DNA of 64,000 bases, from assembly GCA_039819085.1 (NCBI GenBank), contig JBCBSQ010000006.1, positions 62,001 to 126,000 on the forward strand. The letters run 5' to 3'. Within the stretch, counting starts at the first letter, position 1. Every line of letters starts with the position of its first letter. The notes under the pieces were generated by a model. The model made no database searches, was not told where the DNA came from, and saw only the letters and a program-made list of their open reading frames with translations. The DNA comes from MED-G105 sp039819085. GTDB taxonomy: Bacteria; Pseudomonadota; Alphaproteobacteria; Caulobacterales; Parvularculaceae. The position numbers and the translations under genes are program-made. Shown here piece after piece: positions 35,672 to 43,088 of this stretch.

Positions 35672-35740
35672 CTCTATTCCTCCTGGATGTGATGATGTCG
35701 CCGCGTGCGGGATTTAGGATAGCCGACACGTGCGGAAGGG

Positions 35741-35768
35741 CCGGCCGCCGCGCGGATGCGGCGGCCGG
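35741..35768. promoter_or_regulatory. Strong stem-loop between ahpC and ahpD
   Basis: A perfect 11-bp GC stem (35741-35751 with 35758-35768) with a 6-nt loop begins 7 nt past the ahpC stop. There is no U-run on the ahpC strand. It therefore looks like a partial terminator or mRNA 3'-stabiliser that would make ahpC more abundant than ahpD. Confidence 0.6.
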
Positions 35769-35775
35769 TAAAAGG

Positions 35776-36321
35776 TTAGAGCGTGTCGCCGCCAACCGGG
35801 CGGTTGCACGGGCAAAGCTCATCCGTTTGCAGACCATCGAGGACGCGCAGCGTGTCCTGAGGGTTGCGGCCGACGTTCAGATTGTTGACGTAGACGTGCT
35901 GAATGACATTGTGCGGATCAACGACGAACGTCGCGCGATAAGCGACGCCTTCCGGCGAGCGAACGCCGAGCCCGTCAATGAGAGAGCCGGTCGTATCCGC
36001 AAACTGCCAGGCCGGATGCTTGTCGAGATCCGCATGGTCGCGACGCCAGGCGAGCTTCACGAATTCATTGTCGCTTGAGCCGCCGAGGACGATCGCGTCC
36101 CGGTCTTCGAATTCCCGCGCGAGGCGGCCGAATTCGGCGATTTCCGTCGGACAGACGAAGGTGAAGTCTTTCGGGTAGAAGTAGATGATCTTCCATTTGC
36201 CCGGAAAGCTTTCCTGGGTGATCGGCTCAAACGCCGAAACGCCGCCTTCTTCGTGCGCGTTGAAGCCAGGCTTCACCCCGACCACTTCAAAATCCGGCAG
36301 CTTGTCGCCAACGCCGAGCAT
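35776..36321 (-). CDS. ahpC: Alkyl hydroperoxide reductase AhpC (2-Cys peroxiredoxin)
   Basis: This cytoplasmic peroxidase reduces organic peroxides and H2O2. The 181-residue protein has the peroxidatic Cys57 in DFTFVCPTEI and C-terminal Cys170/Cys172 in ELCPCNRPVGGD. That three-Cys layout is the Mycobacterium-type AhpC, which works with AhpD. The start at 36321 has AGGAG upstream, and the protein begins MLGVGDKLPDF as expected. A longer reading would extend into the shared promoter with oxyR. Confidence 0.95.
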   Translation of the reverse strand: MLGVGDKLPDFEVVGVKPGFNAHEEGGVSAFEPITQESFPGKWKIIYFYPKDFTFVCPTEIAEFGRLAREFEDRDAIVLGGSSDNEFVKLAWRRDHADLDKHPAWQFADTTGSLIDGLGVRSPEGVAYRATFVVDPHNVIQHVYVNNLNVGRNPQDTLRVLDGLQTDELCPCNRPVGGDTL

Positions 36322-36522
36322 AGCATTTCTCCTGTGTGCAAATTCCCCGGAAGGCCGTCCCCAATGATGTTGCAGTGCGGGACGACCGATGCGCTTGGGT
36401 ATGTAGCGAGCTGGCGCTTGCGCGCAAATAGATAATCGGGTCAATACTTATCGACTGAGCCGATAGGACTGCCGGCGCCGAGATGCGGCGGGCGCCGCTC
36501 GAGCCATCTTGCGAGACGCGCC
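36322..36522. promoter_or_regulatory. Divergent ahpC/oxyR promoter region with possible OxyR site
   Basis: The 201-bp region between the divergent starts has an AT-rich centre with ATAG/CTTAT-type words at 36428-36433 and 36447-36453. An inverted TATCG...CGATA pair with a 7-nt spacer lies at 36449-36465. OxyR boxes are four ATAG-like half sites at helical spacing, so this block is the natural candidate. The match is loose. Confidence 0.45.
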
Positions 36523-37428
36523 ATGATCCCACTGCCCACCATCAGGCAATTGCAATTCTTCACGGCCCTCGTGCGCAGACAGTCCTTCTCGAAGGCGGCG
36601 GAAGATTGCCTCGTGTCGCAATCGACGCTGTCGTCCGGAATCAAGGAGCTGGAGGGATTGTTGCGCCAACAGCTTGTCGACCGCTCAACGAGGTCCTTTG
36701 CGTTGACGCCGACAGGCGAAGAAGTCGCGGCGCGCGCCGCCCAGCTGCTCGCCATCGCGGAGGACATTGCGCGCAGCGCAGACGCGCAGCGGCCTCTTGA
36801 AGGCCCGTTTCGACTGGGCGTCATCCCGACGATCGCCCCGTTCATTTTGCCTGCCGCGGCGCCGGCGCTGCGGGCCGCGCATCCAAAACTCGAGCTCTAC
36901 CTCCGGGAGGACCTGACCGCGAAACTGGCGGATTTGCTGGCCGTCGGGCAGTTGGACGCGGTCATACTGGCCCTACCATACGACCTACCCGGCATGGAGA
37001 CGCTGGACATCGCCGCGGACCCGTTCGTGTTCGCCGCCGCGCCCGGCCATCCCTTGTTGGACCTGGCGGAAACGCCGTTGGAGGCCTTGCGCGAGACGCG
37101 CCTTCTGCTGCTCGAGGACGGTCATTGCCTGCGCGATCATGCGCTTGACGCCTGCAAGCTGCAGGATCCGCAGGCCGCCGCCGCCTATGGCGCGACGAGC
37201 CTTTTCACCCTGGCGCAGATGGTGCAGTCGGGCCTCGGCGCGACATTGTTGCCGGAAATGGCGGTGCGCGCGGGCTTTGCGACTGCGTCAGGGCTCAAGA
37301 CCCGGCCCTTGTCCGCGCCGGCCCCGGTCCGGCGGATCGGCATCGCCTGGCGCAAGGGGTCAGGCCGCGCGGAGGAAGCGGAACTCATCGCCAGCGCCGT
37401 TGCGGAGGCGATGGCGGGCGAGGATTGA
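36523..37428 (+). CDS. oxyR: Hydrogen peroxide-sensing regulator OxyR
   Basis: This is a 301-residue LysR-type regulator. The DNA-binding domain is residues about 5-65 (TIRQLQFFTALVRRQSFSKA, CLVSQSTLSSGIKEL). The sensing domain has Cys202 and Cys211 in LLEDGHCLRDHALDAC, the exact spacing of the E. coli OxyR Cys199/Cys208 disulfide switch. It is divergent from ahpC, the standard arrangement for direct control. Identity is secure. Confidence 0.95.
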   Translation: MIPLPTIRQLQFFTALVRRQSFSKAAEDCLVSQSTLSSGIKELEGLLRQQLVDRSTRSFALTPTGEEVAARAAQLLAIAEDIARSADAQRPLEGPFRLGVIPTIAPFILPAAAPALRAAHPKLELYLREDLTAKLADLLAVGQLDAVILALPYDLPGMETLDIAADPFVFAAAPGHPLLDLAETPLEALRETRLLLLEDGHCLRDHALDACKLQDPQAAAAYGATSLFTLAQMVQSGLGATLLPEMAVRAGFATASGLKTRPLSAPAPVRRIGIAWRKGSGRAEEAELIASAVAEAMAGED

Positions 37429-37619
37429 CGTACGGCGCGCAAGGTTGGTCGAAAATTGCGCGCATCGGGTGCAATTCACGTAAAGCTCGCTCTTGAGGTG
37501 CATCGATTGGCGGAAAAATTCGCTTCGTCGCGTAATCGCCTCAATGTGACCCGCAGGCGCCTTATTTCCTGACGCGTGCCGCCCCATTTCAGGATCAACG
37601 TCAACAGCGTCGGAAAGGA

Positions 37620-37663
37620 GCATCGCGCAAAACATGGTTTCCGGTTTTTGCTTTTCGCGATGC
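37620..37663. repeat. Inverted repeat in the oxyR downstream gap
   Basis: Perfect 8-bp arms (37620-37627 and 37656-37663) are separated by 28 nt that are pyrimidine/T-rich. It lies between oxyR and the 34-codon mini-gene and could be an oxyR terminator variant or part of the mini-gene leader. Confidence 0.45.
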
Positions 37664-37703
37664 GTCCAATGGAGCCGACGTGGAACTCTGGGGAGAGGTC
37701 GCC

Positions 37704-37808
37704 ATGAACGGAACTGAAATGCTCACCGCCTTTATCGGAATCTATATGGGGCTCGTCTCGACGATCGCCCTGTCGAGCCTCCTGACGCTCAAGAAGTTTC
37801 GATTCTAG
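37704..37808 (+). CDS. 34-residue single-span membrane mini-protein (candidate)
   Basis: This is a short open frame with ATG at 37704, TAG at 37806-37808 and a GGGGAGAGG ribosome site 6-7 nt upstream. The peptide has a short polar start (MNGTEML), one hydrophobic span of about 20 residues (TAFIGIYMGLVSTIALSSLL) and a basic tail (TLKKFRF). The positive-inside rule places the tail in the cytoplasm. This architecture is common for regulatory mini-proteins and type I toxins. It stands alone in a gene-poor pocket. No homolog was recognised, so coding status rests on RBS, topology and isolation. Confidence 0.5.
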   Translation: MNGTEMLTAFIGIYMGLVSTIALSSLLTLKKFRF

Positions 37809-37994
37809 GATACGGCGCCTGCGTCCGCCCTTGAGGGAGAAGGGGGCGGAAGCGCCGGAAGACAACAAAAGCACTTAGCTGGCGCGCCGTTGACCTGAAG
37901 GTCAACGGCGCTTCTGCAACTGTAGATTCGCTCGAAACGGCTGATCTATAGTCGCACGGGGGTGGTGGAAATCCACTCAAGTTGGAGGGCGGCT

Positions 37995-38480
37995 ATGTTG
38001 AGCGCAGATACGGTGCAGCTAACCTTGGAAGGTGCCGGACTGACTCTTGCTGCGCTCGATTTTCTAAACTTGTCTAGATATCTTGAGTTCGTATTGGACA
38101 GAATACGGCTATCGATGGATTTTATTGTAAAGGTATTATTAATCATACCATTTTTTTTGATCAACTTATTAATTGATACTGGTGAAGTTACGCGTAATAC
38201 AAAAGATTTTTGGGATAGCGACAGTCGAATTTATGTAGATATACTCGGCGTATTCAGTATATGGTCTTTGTACCTGTACTTTAGTGGAAGTAGAGAGTTA
38301 TTGTTTGTTTGTGTATTTTATACAATACTAGTTCTAGCGCTGCGCACCATTCAAATTCTTCTTTTCTTTTTAGATTTTGTTGGGCGAAGTAAGGGCACCG
38401 TCGGGTCAATCGGGATCCTAGTGTCTATCGTAGGTTTCACCTTTGAATTGGGACTTCATCGCAGTCTTTCGGTGTCATAG
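37995..38480 (+). CDS. AT-rich membrane protein, unknown, probably acquired
   Basis: This is a 161-residue protein starting at an ATG with GGAGGG upstream. Four hydrophobic segments are visible (about 43-60, 80-97, 101-127, 135-153); the N-terminal 40 residues are amphipathic (LSADTVQLTLEGAGLTLAAL). The coding sequence is far richer in A and T than every neighbour, with many TTA, ATA and AGA codons that are rare elsewhere in the window. I recognise no family. Acquisition from a lower-GC donor is the simplest explanation; a defence or phage-related membrane role is possible but unsupported. Confidence 0.6.
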   Translation: MLSADTVQLTLEGAGLTLAALDFLNLSRYLEFVLDRIRLSMDFIVKVLLIIPFFLINLLIDTGEVTRNTKDFWDSDSRIYVDILGVFSIWSLYLYFSGSRELLFVCVFYTILVLALRTIQILLFFLDFVGRSKGTVGSIGILVSIVGFTFELGLHRSLSVS

Positions 38481-39392
38481 TCGCAGCCACGGGGCGGCCG
38501 CGGTTATGTTGCGCAGTGTGTCGAAGATCCGAGTCAGCGATGTGGCGTCCAACGCGTCGCAAAAGAGTGCTAGGGACATTTAGCGAAGGTGGCGCCGCCT
38601 GTTGAAGGGCGAGATAGCGACCTCGCAACACCGCGAGGCGAATGGTCGTGGAATGGGCAGCCGGCGGCTGAAGCAAATTGTAGCCGACCTTGAGATCGTC
38701 GAGCTGATCCCGATAGGTGGGCTTGAAAAACGTTGGGCCGGAAACCGCAAACCAAGATTACCTAAAGCCAAAGGATTCACCGTCGCCGGCCTCAAGTGGC
38801 GCATGACGTATCAGCGCAATCTTGCTGTTCTTTGACATCAGGGTCGCGAAGGGCCGCGTCGTTTCGAACCGGCAAAAGAATAAATGACCATCGAGGCAAC
38901 GGCGACCAGTATGCAGAAAGAGGGCTAGCGCAGGAGTACGATGCGCTTTGCAGTCGCCACGTGATGCGGCGGCGCGCGCCGCAATATGGTCATGCCAGAA
39001 AAGCCCTCCGTCCTCGAATTTACCGGGAACGGAGGGTGCTGACGACCGGACGCGTGGAGGGGTCGTCTGGCGAGGCCGTTGTTCGAAGGCGTGTTAGAAG
39101 CGCCTCCGGGGCGCTCGCCGTCCGGTCGTGTTTCGTCGCGAGATCAGTCTGATCCGGGGCATGAGCGATGATCGCGCGAGGGGCAGATGATCGCGCGAGG
39201 GTCTGTGCCGGGCGGTTCGCGGGCGGAGGGCGGGTTCGCGATCTCACCATCAAGCCGCCTTCAGCGTCAGGCCTTGGCTCTCGCGAAGGCCTGACGCCAG
39301 CGCCTTAGGCGCATCGATGTTGGCGTCGGACATATGTTCCGCATTGGACACATGTTCCGCGTCAGTCTGATCGTTCGCCCGATCGCGCCGCC
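38481..39392. other. Gene-poor, probably decayed accessory stretch
   Basis: This is 912 bp without a recognisable gene. Open frames on both strands (for example 38602-38835 plus, 39020-39253 minus) show no domain pattern. A minus-strand frame ending at 39250 has a protein-like tail (DAPKALASGLRESQGLTLKAA) but no intact start, so it may be a gene remnant. Two copies of a 16-bp word lie at 39167-39182 and 39186-39201. The stretch follows the AT-rich gene, so the whole pocket looks like the scar of an insertion. Confidence 0.45.
39167..39201. repeat. Tandem 16-bp direct repeat
   Basis: The identical 16-bp word GATGATCGCGCGAGGG occurs at 39167-39182 and 39186-39201, separated by 3 bp. It lies inside the gene-poor pocket and could be an old target-site or replication-slippage duplication. 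Confidence 0.7.
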
Positions 39393-40172
39393 CTAGTCGG
39401 CTTCGTCAGGAAAGACGTATTCGCCGCGACGGGACGTGACCGCATTGAACCGGATGACCTGCTCGTCAAAGCATCCTTGCCCGTTCGGTCCGCACCCGCT
39501 GAGATAATCGCCAATCTCCTGCCCGACGGTTTCGGGGTTCGCAAAGTCAATCGGGCCATGATATCGCGCGACCACTTCAATCTGCGCAGCGAATGGTCTG
39601 CGCAGGCCGCGTTCCGTCGCAGGGTCGATCGGGATGCCGAAGACGGCTTCGGAGACTTCGCTGAACCGCGTCGCGCCGGCGGGGATCGACCCTCTGCGGA
39701 GCGTCACATTTGCGTCTCCCTGGCCGTCCAGCACTGGCGCCGCAGTGACCGGCGACTGGCCCGGGATGGCCGGAGGGGCCTTGTCGTCAATGGTCTGGGC
39801 GGTGCCGTCGTCGGTCAGAAACGCGCCGGCGTAAAAGACCTGGCCGGCGCCTGTGAAAACATCCGGAGCGATGCATGCGCCAGGCTCTCCGCACTGCTTC
39901 GGATTGTTGAAGACAACCCACCAGAGCGTATAGACGCCGTTGCGGCGAAGGTTCCTGAACGTGCCATCGAAGGTGACGCCGTCGATGTGCCGATTGAGGA
40001 CGCCGCTCGACGCGACGGCGAAACCCGCGCCGCCAACCGGCAGCGCTTCGATATTCTCGCCGCTTGAGGCCTGAATGGCCCCGGTTCTCGGAATGCGGTC
40101 CCATTCCGACGCATGCCCGAGCGAGACCGACACGCCGGCCGCCGCCAGGGCGCAGAGCAAATTTTTTTTCAT
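39393..40172 (-). CDS. Secreted protein of unknown function
   Basis: This is a 259-residue protein with a signal peptide (residues 1-21, MKKNLL... ending GHAS) and a beta-rich mature domain. Conserved-looking blocks are NGVYTLWWVVFNNPKQCGEP and a later EVVARYHGPID, followed by a Cys pair in LSGCGPNGQGCFDEQVIRF. Proteins with the 'WWVVFNNP..C' and 'HGP' blocks are scattered in bacteria as unnamed secreted proteins; I know no function. A GGGAGA ribosome site precedes the ATG. It is divergent from the CadC-like regulator, a likely partner. Confidence 0.65.
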   Translation of the reverse strand: MKKNLLCALAAAGVSVSLGHASEWDRIPRTGAIQASSGENIEALPVGGAGFAVASSGVLNRHIDGVTFDGTFRNLRRNGVYTLWWVVFNNPKQCGEPGACIAPDVFTGAGQVFYAGAFLTDDGTAQTIDDKAPPAIPGQSPVTAAPVLDGQGDANVTLRRGSIPAGATRFSEVSEAVFGIPIDPATERGLRRPFAAQIEVVARYHGPIDFANPETVGQEIGDYLSGCGPNGQGCFDEQVIRFNAVTSRRGEYVFPDEAD

Positions 40173-40461
40173 CTAGATTCTCCCACAAATCGTTGACGCC
40201 AGGCCCTGGCGCGCGAGAGCCGCAACGCCGTCGCCTGGCGAGCAGGACGGTCAAGCAGATCCGGCTCAGGAGTCCTTCAGGAATTCAAATTTCCGCCTAA
40301 AATCGACATCAGGAAAACATTAAGTCGCTGAAATAGCGGGTTTATCTCTTGTCACGGATGTCTTGGGCCAATTCAAATTCTTCGTTTTAGAACCGGTGTC
40401 GGTGGCTGTCTGAACTAAGAAATGCGATACTGCGCCGGTAATCGTCGGGCCGATTCTCGTC
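40173..40461. promoter_or_regulatory. Divergent promoter region with repeated 10-bp element
   Basis: This 289-bp gap between the secreted-protein gene and the CadC-like regulator contains the same 10-bp word AATTCAAATT at 40282-40291 and 40370-40379. The 88-bp spacing is close to a whole number of helical turns. The surroundings are AT-rich for this genome. Winged-helix CadC/ToxR regulators bind direct repeats, so these are operator candidates. Confidence 0.45.
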
Positions 40462-41721
40462 ATGTGGGGTAGTGGAATGGATCAGCATTCCAATGGTCAG
40501 CGGATGATGATCAACGGGCAGGTGGTCGACTTCAACCGCAATGTCGTCGAACGCGACGTCAGTGAACTTCGCTTTGAGCCGAAGATCGCGCGTCTGTTGT
40601 GCTTGTTCGCGGAAAACAACGGCTCCGTGATCAGCCGCCAGACGATCATCGACGAAGTCTGGTCCGGAGCATTCGGGGCGGACCAGAGCTTAACGACCGC
40701 TGTGTCGCAATTGCGCAAGATCTTGAATGAAGCCGGCATTGGCGCGCGGGCGATCGAGACCGTCCCCAAGATCGGGTACAGGTTCGTCGCTGAGGTTGCG
40801 CCTGCGACTGCGCCCGGCGCGCCGCCGCGGGAGCGGAATCCATCGGCGGGCGGGACGGCGGCCGCGCTTGCGAGGACTGCGGACGCTTCTGAGCGCCAAT
40901 ATGCGCCGAAGCCGGATTATCGTCGCTACGCGGCGTTCGCGCTCTTTGGCGCGATCGCCCTCTCTCTGGCGCTCGCGGTCTCGTCAATTCAGCCGCGCTT
41001 GAAGGCGAGGGGCCCCGCTACGGATGACGGCGCCCAGACTGCGCCGATTATCTGGGAGGAGGATGCGGGATCGATCGCCGTCATCGCCGACGTGAACATT
41101 GCGAACGCGATCTACGGCGAAAGCCTCGCGCCGGCGACCCCGGGCAATTCAGCGTTTTTCGCGAACCTCATTGGCCGCGGCAAGCGCGTTGTCATTCAAG
41201 ACACGTCAAATACAGGGTCCGTGTTCATTGTCGCCGGCGCGCCGTCAATCGACGCTTATTATCGAGCCATGTCGGGCGTCACGTCGAGGCTGCTCGGGTC
41301 TGACGAAGCCGTCACGTCGGCGACGCTGGACGGGGCCGCTTTGTTCATTTCCTTCCTCCCGAATGACGAGTTCGAGACGGGCGAAATCGAAGCGCTAAGC
41401 GCTTTCCTGGCGGAAGGCGGACGGGTTCTGTTTCTCGGAGACAGTTTTGATTACGCCACTAATAATCTCTACATCAACAAGGCGCTGGTCGCCCTCGGGA
41501 GCGAGCTTTCCATTCAGCATTACAAGTTCGATCAGGATTTTCGCTATGCGTCAGGCGATCAAATCGCCGTGCATCCGTTGACGGATGGAATTACGCGTTT
41601 CACCTATGCGACGGTGAACATCGTTCTTGGCGGCGATCCGCTATTTCGAACGATCCACGGCGCGCCATTCGCAGCCGTAGAAGCGTTCGATCCACATGAC
41701 TACGAAAAAGTGCCTGGATAG
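40462..41721 (+). CDS. CadC/ToxR-like membrane-bound transcriptional regulator
   Basis: This is a 419-residue one-component regulator. An OmpR-type winged helix occupies residues about 15-112 (ELRFEPKIARLLCLFAENNG, AVSQLRKILNEAG, VPKIGYRF). A Pro/Ala linker and a single membrane span (about 156-176) follow, then a periplasmic domain of about 240 residues. That domain alternates strands and helices, with AFLAEGGRVLFLGDSFDYATN resembling class I glutamine-amidotransferase-like (DUF4350/GldG-type) folds; no catalytic Cys is seen in that position. It probably senses an envelope ligand and directly binds DNA. ATG 40477 has a better RBS and may be the true start. Confidence 0.82.
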   Translation: MWGSGMDQHSNGQRMMINGQVVDFNRNVVERDVSELRFEPKIARLLCLFAENNGSVISRQTIIDEVWSGAFGADQSLTTAVSQLRKILNEAGIGARAIETVPKIGYRFVAEVAPATAPGAPPRERNPSAGGTAAALARTADASERQYAPKPDYRRYAAFALFGAIALSLALAVSSIQPRLKARGPATDDGAQTAPIIWEEDAGSIAVIADVNIANAIYGESLAPATPGNSAFFANLIGRGKRVVIQDTSNTGSVFIVAGAPSIDAYYRAMSGVTSRLLGSDEAVTSATLDGAALFISFLPNDEFETGEIEALSAFLAEGGRVLFLGDSFDYATNNLYINKALVALGSELSIQHYKFDQDFRYASGDQIAVHPLTDGITRFTYATVNIVLGGDPLFRTIHGAPFAAVEAFDPHDYEKVPG

Positions 41722-41767
41722 AATACTCGCATGGCCGCGTCTTGGCGGCCGCCTCATGGTTGTCGCC

Positions 41768-42916
41768 TCATGCGCTGCCGCGCGTCGGCACCGGCGCATG
41801 CCGTATATCCGCTATCTCGCCATTCTCTGACATCAGGATGGCGATGGGCCGGGTCGCTTCGAACTGCGTCAGGACGATCATCACGGTGACGGTGATCGGC
41901 ACGGCGAGGAGCGCGCCGGCGAAGCCCCAGATTGCGCTCCACACGCCGAGCGACAGCAAGATGATCAGAGGACTGAGATTGAGGCTGCGGCCGATGAGGC
42001 GCGGCTCGATGACGGAGCTCATGGTCTGCTCGGCGGCGACCAGAAGCCCAAGCGCCAGGGCCGCGGTCTTGAACCCGCCGCCTTCAGGCTGAACGAGCGC
42101 GAACAGCACCGGCAACGCGTTCGCGGCGATCGGCCCAACGATGGGGATATAGTTCAACAGGAAGATCAAGAGCGCCCAGAAGCCGGCGAAATCCACGCCG
42201 ACCAGCGTCAGAATGCCGAAGCTCACGCTGGCGGTGATGAAATTCGTCAGCGTCTTGACGGTAATGTACTGGCGCACCATGCGGCCGATCTCGGAGATGG
42301 TCTCGTTCACAGCCGCCTTGCGCGCCGGATCGTCGCTTAAGGCCTCGATCTTTTTGAAGAACCGCGCCCGTTCCAGGAGCATGAACACCGTATAGAGAAA
42401 AATCGTCACTGAGTTTGACGCGAGCGAACGCGCCGCCGCGCCGAGGTCGACAATGATCGGCTGGATCAGCTCCAGCCCTTGCGCGCGGACTTCTTCAACG
42501 CCGCCGCGAAAATCTTCCGACAAAACGCCATAGGCCATCAGCCACTCAATGCTGGCGCTGGAAAGTTCGCGCAGCGCTGTCTCATATTGCGGCCAGGCGG
42601 CGATGAACCCGTCGACATTCTCCCCGACAATCTCGATAAAGAGCAGCGTCACCGATACGATCAGCGCAAAGGCGAGCGCGTACGCAATGACGCCGGGCAG
42701 GTAACGGCCGACAATGGGCGTTCGCCGCATCAATTCCTTCAGGGTAAAGATCAAAAAGCACGCGAAGCCGGCGACGATGGCCGGAATGAGAATGCCGCGC
42801 GCCACATGGCCGAAATAGATCAGAAGGCCCGCAGTCGCGACAAAGAAAAAGACCCGGCCTGCGCCGGAGACGTTCATGTTCGACGCGCGCGGCGACGCGT
42901 CCGTCTCGCCCGGCAT
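41768..42916 (-). CDS. AI-2E-family (PerM-like) permease
   Basis: This is a 382-residue membrane protein with about eight spans, including the family's GNxxxP-like late region (LLNYIPIVGPIAANALPVLFAL), LIGRSLNLSPLIILLSLGVWS and GFAGALLAVPITVTVMIV. The AI-2E family is a broad set of efflux or ion-exchange permeases; AI-2 transport is shown for few. The start at 42916 has AGGAG 6 nt upstream. An in-frame start at 43096 would overlap pabB and add about 60 disordered residues. It is monocistronic. Confidence 0.88.
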   Translation of the reverse strand: MPGETDASPRASNMNVSGAGRVFFFVATAGLLIYFGHVARGILIPAIVAGFACFLIFTLKELMRRTPIVGRYLPGVIAYALAFALIVSVTLLFIEIVGENVDGFIAAWPQYETALRELSSASIEWLMAYGVLSEDFRGGVEEVRAQGLELIQPIIVDLGAAARSLASNSVTIFLYTVFMLLERARFFKKIEALSDDPARKAAVNETISEIGRMVRQYITVKTLTNFITASVSFGILTLVGVDFAGFWALLIFLLNYIPIVGPIAANALPVLFALVQPEGGGFKTAALALGLLVAAEQTMSSVIEPRLIGRSLNLSPLIILLSLGVWSAIWGFAGALLAVPITVTVMIVLTQFEATRPIAILMSENGEIADIRHAPVPTRGSA

Positions 42917-43088
42917 TCGCAACTCCTCGCCGTTCCACTTACCTCGTCCTTCGGTAGGCTGCTTCGGGTCCGCGCGCCACACGGGGGCCGCCGGCGCCGG
43001 GGTGGACAAAAGGGAAGGACGATAGGCGCTGGCCCCGGCGGCGAAGCGCTTTTGCATGGGGCGGCGGGTCGGGTAGGAAACGACAGAC

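Noticed and set aside
38602..38835. Possible small DNA-binding or transposase fragment
   Set aside because: Basic composition hinted at a recombinase remnant, but no helix-turn-helix or catalytic motif could be recognised.
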